64,000 bases of DNA from Bordetella parapertussis (GCA_943331005.2 CALQJX020000009.1:1-64000), one strand, 5' to 3'; counted from the first letter of the stretch, positions 8,038-17,267 are shown. A program made the numbers and translations. Notes: generated by a model from the sequence alone, not told the origin.

Positions 8038-9810
8038 ATGAATAAAATATTGGTAGCATTCAGCTTTTCACTATTACTATGGTCGTGCAAAGAAGAAAAA
8101 AAACAGGAAACAGGCGACAGTGGCAAAGCACTGCATCAAATGCTTGATAAATATTGGGAAGAACGATTGCAGCTATTCCCTTTGGAAGCAACCGGCATTG
8201 GCGATAACCGCTATAACGACAAACTTACAATAACCATAGCTCAAAGTTTTAGGGACAGCCTGAGTAGGTTCTATAAACATTATCTGAACGAAGCAACATA
8301 TATCAGCACAGATGGGCTCAACAGCGATGACAAAGTGAGCCATCAGTTATTCTGCTACGAAATGGAAACCAATCTGGAAGGGTTGAGATACCCTACCCAT
8401 CTTATGCCCATTACCCAGTTCTGGGCGTTCACGCTGGAGTTGCCACAACTCGGTTCGGGTTCGGGCAATCAGCCGTTCAAAACTGTGAAAGATTATGATA
8501 ACTGGTTGAAGCGTCTGTCTACTTTCCCTGCCTGGACAGATACTGCTATTGCCAATATGCGATCAGGGATACGTTTTGGTTGGGTATTGCCAAAGAGCCT
8601 GATAGTAAAAATACTACCGCAACTGCGCGATGTAGTGGTTGCAAATGATACAAGCAGTATCTTCTATGGCCCGATCAGGACGCTGCCCGACAGCTTCAGC
8701 GCAGCAGATAAAGAACGCATTACGACTGCCTACAAATCTGCTATTAACACTATTGTGAATCCCAGCTACGTGAAACTGCACCAGTTCTTCGAGAAAGAAT
8801 ACCTACAATATGGGCGCAGCAGCAGCGGTATTATAGGAATACCCGGCGGACTGGATTACTATAAGTATTGTATCCGCTACTGGACCACTACAGATCTCTC
8901 TCCTGATTCTATTTACAATATAGGGCTTAGAGAAGTGGCTCGTATGGAAGTAGAAATGAACAAGGTTAAAGAGCAGGTTGGATTTACCGGCACGCTACCT
9001 CAATTCTTCAAATATATAAGCGAAGACCGCAAGTTCTTCCCCTTTACAAAGCCCCAACAAGTCGTAGATAGTTTCTGGAACATAAAAAAACAAGAAGACC
9101 CGCAGCTGAAGAAACTATTCAAAAACACGCCTAAAACAGAATTCACCATAAGGCAGACCGAGGCATTCAGAGCCGCTTCGGCAAGTGCAGAATACAATCA
9201 GGGATCCGAAGACGGCACTCGTCCCGGTATATTTTATGTCCCTATCATAGATCCTGCAAAGTATAATTGTGTAGCTATGGCTACCCTTTTTCTGCACGAG
9301 GCCATTCCGGGTCATCACTATCAGGTTTCTTTGCAGCAGGAGAATAAAGCGCTACCCGCATTCCGACGCTTCCTGTGGTATGGCGCCTATGGCGAAGGTT
9401 GGGCGCACTATAGCGAAACGCTGGGTAAAGAACTGGGCGTCTACAACGACCCTTATCAGTACTTCGGTCATCTTAGCGATGGCATTCACCGGGCTATAAG
9501 GCTTGTTGTAGATATTGGCATGCACTACAAGAACATGAGCCGTGAAGATGCCATAAAGTATATGATGGCGCATGAACTGGTAAGCGAAGCAGAAGCTACT
9601 GCAGAGATAGAACGCTATATGGCCATTCCGGGTCAGGCTCTATCTTACAAAATAGGACAGATGGCCATAAGCAGTGAGCGTCGAAAATACGAGCAGCAGC
9701 TGAGGAACAAATTCAATATTGCCTCTTTTCATGATGAAGTACTGAAAGATGGCTGTGTGCCGCTGAGTGTACTGAGAAATAAACTGGACGTATGGAGTAA
9801 GAAGCAGTAG
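8038..9810 (+). CDS. DUF885 family lipoprotein, putative metallopeptidase
   Basis: A 590-residue protein with a lipoprotein signal: a hydrophobic stretch ending in LLLWSC, where Cys17 would be lipidated, then a charged linker. The rest matches the DUF885 family of bacterial proteins, which are related to zinc peptidases. The key signature FLHEAIPGHHYQ (about residues 419-430) contains an HExxxGHH arrangement expected for metal binding, and the region LGKELGVY further on is also typical. The protein is probably anchored in the cell envelope and may hydrolyse peptides, but no substrate can be assigned. It converges with the next gene, with only 6 nt between the stop codons. Confidence 0.82.
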   Translation: MNKILVAFSFSLLLWSCKEEKKQETGDSGKALHQMLDKYWEERLQLFPLEATGIGDNRYNDKLTITIAQSFRDSLSRFYKHYLNEATYISTDGLNSDDKVSHQLFCYEMETNLEGLRYPTHLMPITQFWAFTLELPQLGSGSGNQPFKTVKDYDNWLKRLSTFPAWTDTAIANMRSGIRFGWVLPKSLIVKILPQLRDVVVANDTSSIFYGPIRTLPDSFSAADKERITTAYKSAINTIVNPSYVKLHQFFEKEYLQYGRSSSGIIGIPGGLDYYKYCIRYWTTTDLSPDSIYNIGLREVARMEVEMNKVKEQVGFTGTLPQFFKYISEDRKFFPFTKPQQVVDSFWNIKKQEDPQLKKLFKNTPKTEFTIRQTEAFRAASASAEYNQGSEDGTRPGIFYVPIIDPAKYNCVAMATLFLHEAIPGHHYQVSLQQENKALPAFRRFLWYGAYGEGWAHYSETLGKELGVYNDPYQYFGHLSDGIHRAIRLVVDIGMHYKNMSREDAIKYMMAHELVSEAEATAEIERYMAIPGQALSYKIGQMAISSERRKYEQQLRNKFNIASFHDEVLKDGCVPLSVLRNKLDVWSKKQ

Positions 9811-9822
9811 TGCTTCTTACTC
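9795..9822. terminator. bidirectional hairpin spanning two convergent stop codons
   Basis: GAGTAAGAAGCA (9795-9806), loop gtag, TGCTTCTTACTC (9811-9822). A perfect 12-bp stem that contains part of the last codons and both stop codons of the convergent genes ending at 9810 and 9817. Confidence 0.75.
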
Positions 9823-10455
9823 AACGTTCTGTGGCAATTTTTCTCCTGCAGTTTTTTGTTTTCTATGCCCTGTTCTTATGTTTTTCATGATTCCGATAGC
9901 TGGCGCAGCACCAAACATACTTCTACCCAAACCTGCCTCCAGCACCCCGGAAACCTCCTGATGACCAAATGAGTTGTGCGACCCAAGTCTGTATGATACA
10001 CTGGCTGGTGTAATAGTAAGTGCAAAACCGTGAGGCAGATTGATACCAACACCCGGAGCTATTACTGCGCTGAATCCTGTCCATGTATCTCTGTTGTTGT
10101 AGCCAGGTCCACTGTTCTCATTCAGGGAAGAAAGATAACCGGCATTACCCTGAATGTACCAGAAAAAACGATTCTCGTTCCCAAAGTTCTGAGTGTACCT
10201 GGCAAAAGCACCAATGCCAAAAGACCTTACAAGCGAGGGAAATGCACCGGAAAGATCAGCAAAACTGAAAGTGCCTCCTAATGTCCAGTTCTTATCGATC
10301 TTGTATCCTGCACCTGCAGACAGGAAATACTGACCTGAATTGTTGCTGAAAGAAGCAGCACCATCGGCGTATACCATCAGGTTTCTGTTTTCCTGAGCAC
10401 TTACAAAGTTGCAATTCGCTGCAGCTATCAGCAATAAAAGAAGGAGCTTTTTCAT
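9817..10455 (-). CDS. outer-membrane beta-barrel protein, function unknown
   Basis: A 212-residue protein with a clear signal peptide (MKKLLLLLLIAAANCNFVSAQ, cleavage after residue 21). After it come alternating polar and hydrophobic strands rich in Gly, Tyr and Phe (YFLSAGAGYKI, WTLGGTFSFAD, SFGIGAFARYTQNF), typical of small 8-10-strand outer-membrane barrels in Bacteroidota. The C-terminal 25 residues are basic and hydrophilic (KNIRTGHRKQKTAGE), an odd ending for a barrel, which normally stops on an aromatic strand. A TACATTTG box 23 nt upstream (10479-10486, minus) is a plausible promoter. Function unknown. Confidence 0.7.
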   Translation of the reverse strand: MKKLLLLLLIAAANCNFVSAQENRNLMVYADGAASFSNNSGQYFLSAGAGYKIDKNWTLGGTFSFADLSGAFPSLVRSFGIGAFARYTQNFGNENRFFWYIQGNAGYLSSLNENSGPGYNNRDTWTGFSAVIAPGVGINLPHGFALTITPASVSYRLGSHNSFGHQEVSGVLEAGLGRSMFGAAPAIGIMKNIRTGHRKQKTAGEKLPQNVE

Positions 10456-10478
10456 TGTTATGCGTTTTTGTGTTCAAA

Positions 10479-10486
10479 CAAATGTA
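10479..10486 (-). promoter_or_regulatory. -7 box of the outer-membrane barrel gene
   Basis: TACATTTG on the minus strand, 23 nt before the ATG at 10455. No clear -33 element. Confidence 0.4.
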
Positions 10487-10566
10487 TACACCAACACATA
10501 AAACACTTTGTTAAACTGAAAGAACACAATGAACTTTAACAATGCAAGTTAATTGACCTGAACAAA

Positions 10567-11352
10567 CTATTCAGAAGTCTTACCCATGGCTGCCTGACGC
10601 ATATCGTGAGCTGTCTTTTCACCGAGGTATTTGTCTATAGAATTCTCTATAAGATAGATGAGCGGAGTGAGCACAACAGCCATAACAAACTTGTAGGAGT
10701 AGTTGACCAGACATATGGCCACTACCCGCTGATAGCTCCAGCCCTTGCCTATCTTGAATGCTATGAAGAGCACTATGAAACTATCTATGAGCTGACTCAC
10801 AACTGTAGAACCTGTTGCTCTGAGCCAAACCTTCTTTTCTCCTGTTACTTTCTTTATTTTATGAAACACCCAAACATCCACCAACTGGCTTACCAGAAAT
10901 GCACTGAGGCTGCCTGCAATGATCCACATACCCTGTCCGAAAATACCACCAAACGCAGACTGCATATCCGGTACTCCGGCCTCTTTCATACTACCGGTCC
11001 AGAAGGAAGTATCGGGGGGTATCTCTATCGCGGCATAAAACATTATAAATGCATAGCAGATAAGACCTACTGCTATATACGATATTCTGCGTACTGCCTT
11101 GGGACCGTAGTATTCATTCACTATATCTGTCATAATGAACTCTAACGGCCACAACAATACGCCACAGGTAAGTGTATAGGTAAGGCCTCCCTCACCAAGC
11201 AGTGAAAATGGATGGGGAACCATTCCCAAAACTTTCTCTAAAGAAAATAACTTACCTCCTATACACTCTGCAATAAGTGCATTGGCCACAAAAAAAGAGG
11301 CTATAACTACAAAGAGTTTTGTAGGCTTGTCGGCAAGTATTTTATGTACCAT
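10567..11352 (-). CDS. yhhQ: queuosine precursor transporter (YhhQ / DUF165 family)
   Basis: A 261-residue integral membrane protein of the VUT/YhhQ family, whose E. coli member imports the queuosine precursors preQ0 and preQ1 for tRNA modification. About six hydrophobic segments are visible. Family hallmarks include the acidic-aromatic stretch EFIMTDIVNEYYGPKAVRR after the second helix and the SQLVDVWVFHKIKK and SQLIDSFIVLFIAFKIG motifs in later helices. It follows rluD by 16 nt and is probably cotranscribed with it; both act on RNA modification. Family membership is secure, transport of a queuosine precursor is inferred from the family. Confidence 0.87.
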   Translation of the reverse strand: MVHKILADKPTKLFVVIASFFVANALIAECIGGKLFSLEKVLGMVPHPFSLLGEGGLTYTLTCGVLLWPLEFIMTDIVNEYYGPKAVRRISYIAVGLICYAFIMFYAAIEIPPDTSFWTGSMKEAGVPDMQSAFGGIFGQGMWIIAGSLSAFLVSQLVDVWVFHKIKKVTGEKKVWLRATGSTVVSQLIDSFIVLFIAFKIGKGWSYQRVVAICLVNYSYKFVMAVVLTPLIYLIENSIDKYLGEKTAHDMRQAAMGKTSE

Positions 11353-11368
11353 ATTGTTGCTACTGTTA

Positions 11369-12445
11369 CTATGCTTTTAGCTTTGCACCTGTATAAGAGC
11401 GCCACTTCTCTATCACATCGGCCATATCCTTTGGTAATTCCGAATCGAACTGAACCCATTCGTTGGTTTCAGGATGCCTGAAGCCCAACTCTTTGGCATG
11501 CAGGGCATGACGAGGCAGTATATCGAAGCAGTTATCTATAAACTGTTTGTATTTGCTGAATACAGTTCCTTTTACAATTCTGTCGCCACCATAGGTGCCG
11601 TCATTAAATAGCGGATGACCAATGTATTTCATATGCACCCTGATCTGGTGCGTACGTCCTGTTTCAAGGCGCAGCTCTACCAGAGTTACATAATTGAATC
11701 GCTCCAGCACCTTGTAATGTGTTATAGCTTCTTTGCCATAATCACCATCCGGAAAAGCATCCATTACCTTTCTGAAACGAAGATTGCGACCCACATGCGC
11801 CACTATAGTACCTTCATCTTCCGGCAAGTCTCCCCATACAAGTGCAATATATCTGCGGTATACGGTATGCTTTTTGAACTGTGCTGCAAGACGGGTCATT
11901 GCATCATCTGTTTTTGCTATAACTATCAGTCCGGTTGTGTCTTTATCTATCCTATGCACCAGCCCTACCCTATACAGATTATCAATAGCCACTTCTTCTT
12001 TCTGCAGGTAAAAAGACAATCCATTCACCAATGTGCCGCTATAATTGCCACACCCGGGATGCACCACCATACCCGCAGGTTTGTTGATGATCATAAGGCT
12101 GGCATCTTCATAAGCAATATCCAGAGGCATTTCCTCTGCTATCACTTCCATACTTTCGGGACGACGGGTCTCAAAAACAACAATAGTATCGCCGGCTTTT
12201 ACCTTATAATTAGACTTAACTACATTGTCATTAACCAGAATAAAACCTTCATCAATAGCCTGCTGCACCTTGTTGCGTGTAGCACCTTCCAGCCTGTTCA
12301 TGAGGAACTTATCCAACCTTAGCGGATCCTGACGCTTGTCGGTAACAATACGCAATCGCTCCACGGGTTCATCCCCCGCTTCAGTGACCTCGGTCTCCGG
12401 ATCTTCGTCATCCCAAATATCTTCTGTTTCGTTTTCTGCAGACAT
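11369..12445 (-). CDS. rluD: RluA-family 23S rRNA pseudouridine synthase (RluD-like)
   Basis: A 358-residue pseudouridine synthase. An acidic N-terminal tail (about 1-28) precedes an S4 RNA-binding domain (about 40-100, RLDKFLMNRLEGATRNKVQQ), then the catalytic domain with NKPAGMVVHPG and the hallmark GLVHRIDKDTTGLIV, whose Asp is the nucleophile. The ending RTHQIRVHMKYIGHPLFND is also a family signature. The S4 domain and length fit RluD (positions 1911, 1915 and 1917 of 23S rRNA in E. coli), but RluA/C/D paralogues cannot be separated fully by eye. A TATATTTG box ends 4 nt before the start codon, so the mRNA may be nearly leaderless. Confidence 0.88.
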   Translation of the reverse strand: MSAENETEDIWDDEDPETEVTEAGDEPVERLRIVTDKRQDPLRLDKFLMNRLEGATRNKVQQAIDEGFILVNDNVVKSNYKVKAGDTIVVFETRRPESMEVIAEEMPLDIAYEDASLMIINKPAGMVVHPGCGNYSGTLVNGLSFYLQKEEVAIDNLYRVGLVHRIDKDTTGLIVIAKTDDAMTRLAAQFKKHTVYRRYIALVWGDLPEDEGTIVAHVGRNLRFRKVMDAFPDGDYGKEAITHYKVLERFNYVTLVELRLETGRTHQIRVHMKYIGHPLFNDGTYGGDRIVKGTVFSKYKQFIDNCFDILPRHALHAKELGFRHPETNEWVQFDSELPKDMADVIEKWRSYTGAKLKA

Positions 12446-12449
12446 AGCA

Positions 12450-12457
12450 CAAATATA
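12450..12457 (-). promoter_or_regulatory. -7 box of rluD, next to the start codon
   Basis: TATATTTG on the minus strand (12457-12450), only 4 nt before the ATG at 12445. No matching -33 element is evident. Confidence 0.45.
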
Positions 12458-12565
12458 AGCGTTAAACCATCAATGCATCTACCCCACTATAGATGGCATT
12501 AATTATTAAGAGAAAATAAGCGATCTAAATTTTTGCAATTGTTGAAATAGCATTAAATTTATTAA

Positions 12566-13150
12566 ATGAAACAATTTAGCATTTACCCTCCTCTGGAACT
12601 GAAAGCACCAAGGCCAGGACAACTGCTGATAGCGGAACCACTGCTGAATGATGTGAATTTCACCCGTTCTGTAATATTGCTTTGCGAACATGGCGAAGCA
12701 GGTTCTGTAGGTTTTGTACTTAATCACTCAACTGATATCAAGCTCAAAAACCTGATCTCCGATATACCTACGAACGGCCCGCTTATCTACAAAGGTGGCC
12801 CCGTGCAACCCGACACATTGCACCTGATGCACAGAGTACCCAGCCACCTGGGTGAAGGCAAAAAGATAGCAGATGGTATTTATTGGGGTGGCTCATTCGA
12901 GGAGCTCTATGACCTGGCTACCAACAAGAACTACAACGAAGATGATGTTCGTTTATTCCTCGGTTATTCGGGCTGGGCACCGGGCCAGCTGGAAGATGAA
13001 ATAAAAGAAGGCACCTGGCTGATAGCTAATGGAACAGAAGACATCATCTTTGGTACAGACCATGAAAATATCTGGAAGGCAGCCATAGCAACTCTGGGCA
13101 GAAAATATGCACATCTGGCACATATCCCAACAGATCCTCAACTCAACTAA
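12566..13150 (+). CDS. YqgE/AlgH family protein
   Basis: A 194-residue cytoplasmic protein of the YqgE/AlgH family (formerly DUF179). Characteristic segments are GQLLIAEPLLNDVNFTRSVI at the start, GSVGFVLNHS, the GGPVQPDTLHLMH motif and FLGYSGWAPGQLEDEI in the second half. The family is widespread and its molecular role is not settled; in Pseudomonas AlgH is linked to alginate regulation. The gene stands alone between two minus-strand genes and no terminator is obvious. Confidence 0.88.
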   Translation: MKQFSIYPPLELKAPRPGQLLIAEPLLNDVNFTRSVILLCEHGEAGSVGFVLNHSTDIKLKNLISDIPTNGPLIYKGGPVQPDTLHLMHRVPSHLGEGKKIADGIYWGGSFEELYDLATNKNYNEDDVRLFLGYSGWAPGQLEDEIKEGTWLIANGTEDIIFGTDHENIWKAAIATLGRKYAHLAHIPTDPQLN

Positions 13151-13266
13151 TACAAATTCTTGCTGTGTTTAATGACTTTCTCAGGTATAGTTACATGCAT
13201 ACTATAGCGCATACTGATGAATGTTCCTGCATCAGAACAAATGGACAAAAACAGCTATAAAGATCA

Positions 13267-14682
13267 CTACTTGATGTAGCCAAGGATCTTCAGCATACTT
13301 TGCGGCGTCTGTTCGCGGGCATAAAGCCAGTCTTCCAGCTTACCTTCCTTATTGTACTCTACCACAATGTGCTTTGGAGAAGGTATCATACAGTGCTTGA
13401 TACCACCATAGCCAGCAAGCTGATCCTGATAGGCCCCTGTATGGAAGAAGCCGATATAAAGAGGCTCAGGCGATTTTTCCTTATCCAGTTTGGGTAGGAA
13501 CACCGCATTGATATGCTCTTCTGATGTATAGAAGTCGTGACTATCGCAGGTGAGCCCGCCAAGATGCACTTCCTGATATTCCTTATCCCACTTGTTGATA
13601 GGGAGCATCAGGAACTTCTCTCCTATACCCCATGTATCGGGCAATGTAGTTATGAATGAACTATCAATCATGTACCAGATCTCACGATCGTTTTGCATTT
13701 TTTCGTCGAGCACACTATACACAACTGCACCAGCCTCGCCTACTGTAAATGAACCGAACTCTGTGTAAATATCAGGCACATCAACTTTGTTCTTACGACA
13801 TACTTTTTTGATGGTAGCCACAATCTCATTGATCATGTAATTGTAATCGTAATCGAAATTGAGGGAGTGTTTGATAGGCAGACCACCACCTATATTGAGC
13901 CCTTCCAGCTCAGGACAAACTTTCTTCAGCTGGCAGTACAGGTTCAGTACTTTGGTAAGTTCGCTCCAGTAATAAACGTCATCCTTTATGCCTTTATTCA
14001 TAAAGAAATGCAGCATCTTCAGACGGAACTTATCATTGCCTTTGATCTTGTCTACGTAAAATTCCAAAACATCTCTGTTTCGGATACCGAGACGAGACGT
14101 ATAGAAATCAAAAGTAGGCTCTTCTTCCGTTGCTATTCGTATTCCGATATTAACAGGATGCTTGGCGCGAATAGACTTCTTATAATCTTCAAACTCGTTC
14201 TTGTTATCAATGATAGGAATCACATTTTTGAAACCACCATTGATGAGTTTGGCAATATTGCGGGTATACTGCTTGGTTTTGAAACCGTTGCAGATGATAA
14301 ATATATCCTTATTAATCTTTCTGCGTTTGTATAGCTGCAGAATGATATCGATATCGTAAGCGAATGATGTTTCCAGATTCACTCCATGCTTCAGTGTTTC
14401 TTCCACTATGAAGGAGAAATGAGAACTCTTGGTACAGTAACAATAAACATATTTACCATCATACTTATGTTTGCGAATAGCATCGGCAAACATCTTCTTT
14501 GCCTTGTTTATCTGCATACCGATCTTTGGCAGATACGTAAGCTTGAATGGAGTACCGTACTTATCTATGAGCGCCTGCATATCCAGCCCATTAAAAGTAA
14601 GATTGTTATTGTCATTCACGTCGAATCCTTCCTGAGGGAAGTGGAAGGTCTGGTGTACGAGATCGGTATATGTATTATTCAT
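13267..14682 (-). CDS. speA: arginine decarboxylase, PLP fold type III (Bacteroidota type)
   Basis: A 471-residue PLP enzyme of the Orn/DAP/Arg decarboxylase family 2, with an alanine-racemase-like barrel and a C-terminal beta domain. The PLP-binding region is YVYCYCTKSSHFSF (about residues 76-89), in which the Lys would form the Schiff base. GLNIGGGLPIKHSL carries the Gly-rich phosphate contact, and EFGSFTVGEAG and CDSHDFYT belong to the C-terminal part. Proteins of this form are annotated as arginine decarboxylase in Bacteroidota, making agmatine for polyamine synthesis. It is shorter than E. coli SpeA (about 660 residues), so substrate is family-based inference. The start codon lies within a 36-bp direct repeat. 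Confidence 0.75.
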   Translation of the reverse strand: MNNTYTDLVHQTFHFPQEGFDVNDNNNLTFNGLDMQALIDKYGTPFKLTYLPKIGMQINKAKKMFADAIRKHKYDGKYVYCYCTKSSHFSFIVEETLKHGVNLETSFAYDIDIILQLYKRRKINKDIFIICNGFKTKQYTRNIAKLINGGFKNVIPIIDNKNEFEDYKKSIRAKHPVNIGIRIATEEEPTFDFYTSRLGIRNRDVLEFYVDKIKGNDKFRLKMLHFFMNKGIKDDVYYWSELTKVLNLYCQLKKVCPELEGLNIGGGLPIKHSLNFDYDYNYMINEIVATIKKVCRKNKVDVPDIYTEFGSFTVGEAGAVVYSVLDEKMQNDREIWYMIDSSFITTLPDTWGIGEKFLMLPINKWDKEYQEVHLGGLTCDSHDFYTSEEHINAVFLPKLDKEKSPEPLYIGFFHTGAYQDQLAGYGGIKHCMIPSPKHIVVEYNKEGKLEDWLYAREQTPQSMLKILGYIK

Positions 14683-14733
14683 TTACGTTCAACAAAAGAT
14701 ATGTTGGTGAGCATTCATTTTTGCTCAACAAAA
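14677..14733 (-). repeat. 36-bp-period imperfect direct repeat over the speA start
   Basis: Two 21-nt copies, 14677-14697 and 14713-14733, share ATTCATTT then GxTCAACAAAA with three differences. The first contains the start codon (14680-14682, reverse strand). The second overlaps a -7 box TAATTTTG (14736-14729, minus) about 47 nt before the start. Confidence 0.5.
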
Positions 14734-15223
14734 TTAATTATTTAAGACAACGAAAGGGGATTTTTTAAAAATAAATAATATTGATCAACTTATATTTATT
14801 TGCACCATATAATTCAGGACAATCATTAGACATAATATATAAATGAGCATGAATAGTTAGCAAATACGGGAAATGAACTTCCCAAAAATCTCTCACTTTT
14901 CTCCCACCAATCTACCAAAATGAAAGAAGAAATTTGATACAAATATCTGACAATCAATAAATAATATCGTGTAACTGCCCAAACTGCCCATTTACAGAAA
15001 ATATATGCTCAAAAAATCTCGCGATTACATTCTGAAAACTCAATAACATATAGCTGCGTTTACAGTATTGAGTAAATAACAGATTATGCAACCTGATAGG
15101 CAGAGGATCATGCAAATTAAATTCAGCAAAAGTTGTACCACAAAGGCCTTAGCTTAGAATAAGATATCCACTTTTTTATATTGTGGATAGCAAATCAAAA
15201 ACCGATCAACTGCTTTTGTTATT
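14734..15223. other. AT-rich intergenic region
   Basis: About 490 nt without a gene that I can support on either strand. It holds the probable speA promoter at its left edge and a 7-bp inverted repeat TATCCAC / GTGGATA (15165-15171 and 15183-15189), which may be the terminator of the gene ending at 15224. A short direct repeat CTGCCCAAACTGCCCA lies near 14975-14990. Confidence 0.4.
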
Positions 15224-15679
15224 TTAGTCCAAACGTTTATACATATCTGGAGATTGGAGCACTTCCATCAGTCTGTCGGGGTATCGGCACTCAGTAAAAC
15301 CATAAAAGCGATAAATACCATGAGCATGAATAGTAGATAGCATCATGCGTCGTAATCCGGCTATCCAGGGTAAGGCGAATAGCACATCCAACATTTTTTT
15401 GCTTAATCCCCTACCCCTATGTTCCTCAACCACATACACATCAGCCAGATAACCAAAAGATGCATAATCCGTAACTAAACGAGCAAAAGCAACCTGACGA
15501 CCATCGAAAAGTATACCTATACAGAATGAATTATCAAATGCCGTTTGTACTGTTTGGAAAGGAATTCCTTTACTCCAATAAGCTTCCTCAGACAACCATT
15601 TGTGTATATCAGAGAGCTTCATCTGACTTTTGTCGGTAGTAATGATAAAATCGTTATAACTGATAGAAACGGTTTGCAT
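15224..15679 (-). CDS. GNAT family N-acetyltransferase
   Basis: A 151-residue protein with the GCN5-related acetyltransferase fold. The acetyl-CoA site is seen in ADVYVVEEHRGRGLSKKML (about residues 93-111), matching the Q/RxxGxG/A loop of motif A, and the C-terminal part ends with FYGFTECRYPDRLME, a usual closing strand. Proteins of this subgroup acetylate small molecules or protein N-termini, but no substrate is indicated. It starts 20 nt after the stop of the EamA transporter gene and is probably in one operon with it. Confidence 0.85.
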   Translation of the reverse strand: MQTVSISYNDFIITTDKSQMKLSDIHKWLSEEAYWSKGIPFQTVQTAFDNSFCIGILFDGRQVAFARLVTDYASFGYLADVYVVEEHRGRGLSKKMLDVLFALPWIAGLRRMMLSTIHAHGIYRFYGFTECRYPDRLMEVLQSPDMYKRLD

Positions 15680-15699
15680 AAAAAACGGAGCATTTGTTT

Positions 15700-16656
15700 T
15701 TATGATTCAGCAGGAATATCTTCAGGGAATGCGACAGCAGCATTACCTGATTGTTTATCAGCCTTATGCTGTTGTCTGTATCCCCTGTTCACCAGAAAAA
15801 CGCTTACCAGAATGGTTACAAAGGCAAGACCAATGTAAATATTCAGTACTTCTTGCAGAAACAGATAGCCAGCCAACACTGCAATTAACGGATTGATATA
15901 GGCATATATTGTTGCTATCCCTACCGGAAGAACGTCTAGCACATACATGTAGGCAGCATATGCAAGCACCGACCCGAAAATAATAAGATATAACAGCGCA
16001 AGCAGACCATCTGTGTTCCATAACCGGAAACCTGTAAGATCATCTGCTACGGGGCTGATAATAAGCATAAAAACACCACCAAAGGCAAGCTGCATGCCAC
16101 TATTGAATAATGGGTTTAGAGCCTTACCATGGCGCTTATTGAGGGTGCTACCCAACGCCCAGCCGCTGGTTGCAATGAGAATACCTGCAATACCACCAAG
16201 GTATTGAGGATTGGTAAGATCTGAAATATTCTGCCTGAATATGAGCCCCACTCCACAAAAACCCAACAACATACCAAAACCAATAGCTGCATTGAGCTTT
16301 TCTTTTCCCGATGATAAGAGATTGAATAACACAGCAAATATGGGCATAAGCGAACAAAGCAGTGCTGCAATGCCGCTGGGTATGTACTTCTCGGCCCAGG
16401 TAACGCCCCCATTACCAATGGTAAGCATCAGCAAACCCATTATCATCTGACGGATAACAGCCTGCTTATTCAGGCCTGTATTGCGATTTACCATACATCC
16501 AATGGCAACAAGAATAATACCTGCCACTAACTGTCTGATGCCGGCAAAAAGAAAAGGAGGATAATGCAATACCCCTACCCTTATAGCCAGGTATGTGGTA
16601 CCCCAAGCTATGCAAATGAAAACCAACGCTATATATGCTTTTGCCTGCCTGGTCAT
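15700..16656 (-). CDS. EamA/DMT family metabolite exporter
   Basis: A 318-residue inner-membrane protein of the drug/metabolite transporter superfamily. It has ten predicted helices as two EamA repeats, the first beginning AYIALVFICIAWGTTYLAIR and the second around residue 155 (GILIATSGWALGSTLNKRHG). The Pro-rich helix end VGIATIYAYINPLIAVLAGY is typical of the family. DMT exporters usually expel amino acids, nucleosides or toxins; the substrate is not shown here. The GNAT gene lies directly downstream, an arrangement seen with exporters of modified metabolites, but this is only suggestive. Confidence 0.88.
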   Translation of the reverse strand: MTRQAKAYIALVFICIAWGTTYLAIRVGVLHYPPFLFAGIRQLVAGIILVAIGCMVNRNTGLNKQAVIRQMIMGLLMLTIGNGGVTWAEKYIPSGIAALLCSLMPIFAVLFNLLSSGKEKLNAAIGFGMLLGFCGVGLIFRQNISDLTNPQYLGGIAGILIATSGWALGSTLNKRHGKALNPLFNSGMQLAFGGVFMLIISPVADDLTGFRLWNTDGLLALLYLIIFGSVLAYAAYMYVLDVLPVGIATIYAYINPLIAVLAGYLFLQEVLNIYIGLAFVTILVSVFLVNRGYRQQHKADKQSGNAAVAFPEDIPAES

Positions 16657-16805
16657 AAATAGTTAATCTGTAAACTTTTGTTCGTAAAAAACGCAGCAAT
16701 AGTACTTGAGAATAAGAAGATAGTTACTGTACTGCCGTGCTAAAGTAATCTAAATCCAACAACGGCAATGTTCACTGTTCATAACAATAACAAATGCGGC
16801 TATGC

Positions 16806-17267
16806 TTAATTCATTTTTTGACACTTGTCTTTAAGCTTTTTCTGTTCAATCAATAAGTTCAACTGAGCTGTTGATAATGTACCTACTGTACCACAATCCC
16901 ACAATTCAACAAATGGAGCTCTATCCTTAACCAGGAATAAGAGGTCAGAGGCAGTGGGTGCTGCATTTACCAACCGGCGATAGTCGGCAGATGTGATGGC
17001 CAGAAATGCTGTATTTATAGTCAATGTACTATTACTTGTACAATAGCCATCTTTTAAAGCAAGAGGACTTTTGATCAGGATAGGATCAGCAGGACGAGGA
17101 TAGGATATTACTTTTTTCTTATCGGGCGATAGCTCAACGGATACAAGCTTGCTATAATCATGCCGGGTTTTGTAAACCATCTGGTGAGCGGTTGCTGTTT
17201 GTGCGTGAGCACTATTGAAGTATACACAGAACAAACAATAAAATACAAAAAGCCGAAATAATGACAT
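16806..17267 (-). CDS. secreted hypothetical protein
   Basis: A 153-residue protein with a signal peptide (hydrophobic residues about 4-20, likely cleavage after AHA at about residue 22). The mature part of about 130 residues is predicted periplasmic or secreted. It contains three Cys (in GYCTSNS, LWDCGTVG and KDKCQKMN) and ends in a basic helix. The phrase YPRPADPILIKSPLALKDGYC resembles small uncharacterised Bacteroidota proteins, but I cannot assign a family. It lies 130 nt upstream of the terminator of the first giant gene, on the same strand. Confidence 0.6.
   Translation of the reverse strand: MSLFRLFVFYCLFCVYFNSAHAQTATAHQMVYKTRHDYSKLVSVELSPDKKKVISYPRPADPILIKSPLALKDGYCTSNSTLTINTAFLAITSADYRRLVNAAPTASDLLFLVKDRAPFVELWDCGTVGTLSTAQLNLLIEQKKLKDKCQKMN

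Noticed and set aside
11615..12322. 235-codon plus-strand frame opposite rluD
   Set aside because: Opposite a well-conserved pseudouridine synthase; its translation has many His/Tyr/Ile runs typical of antisense frames.
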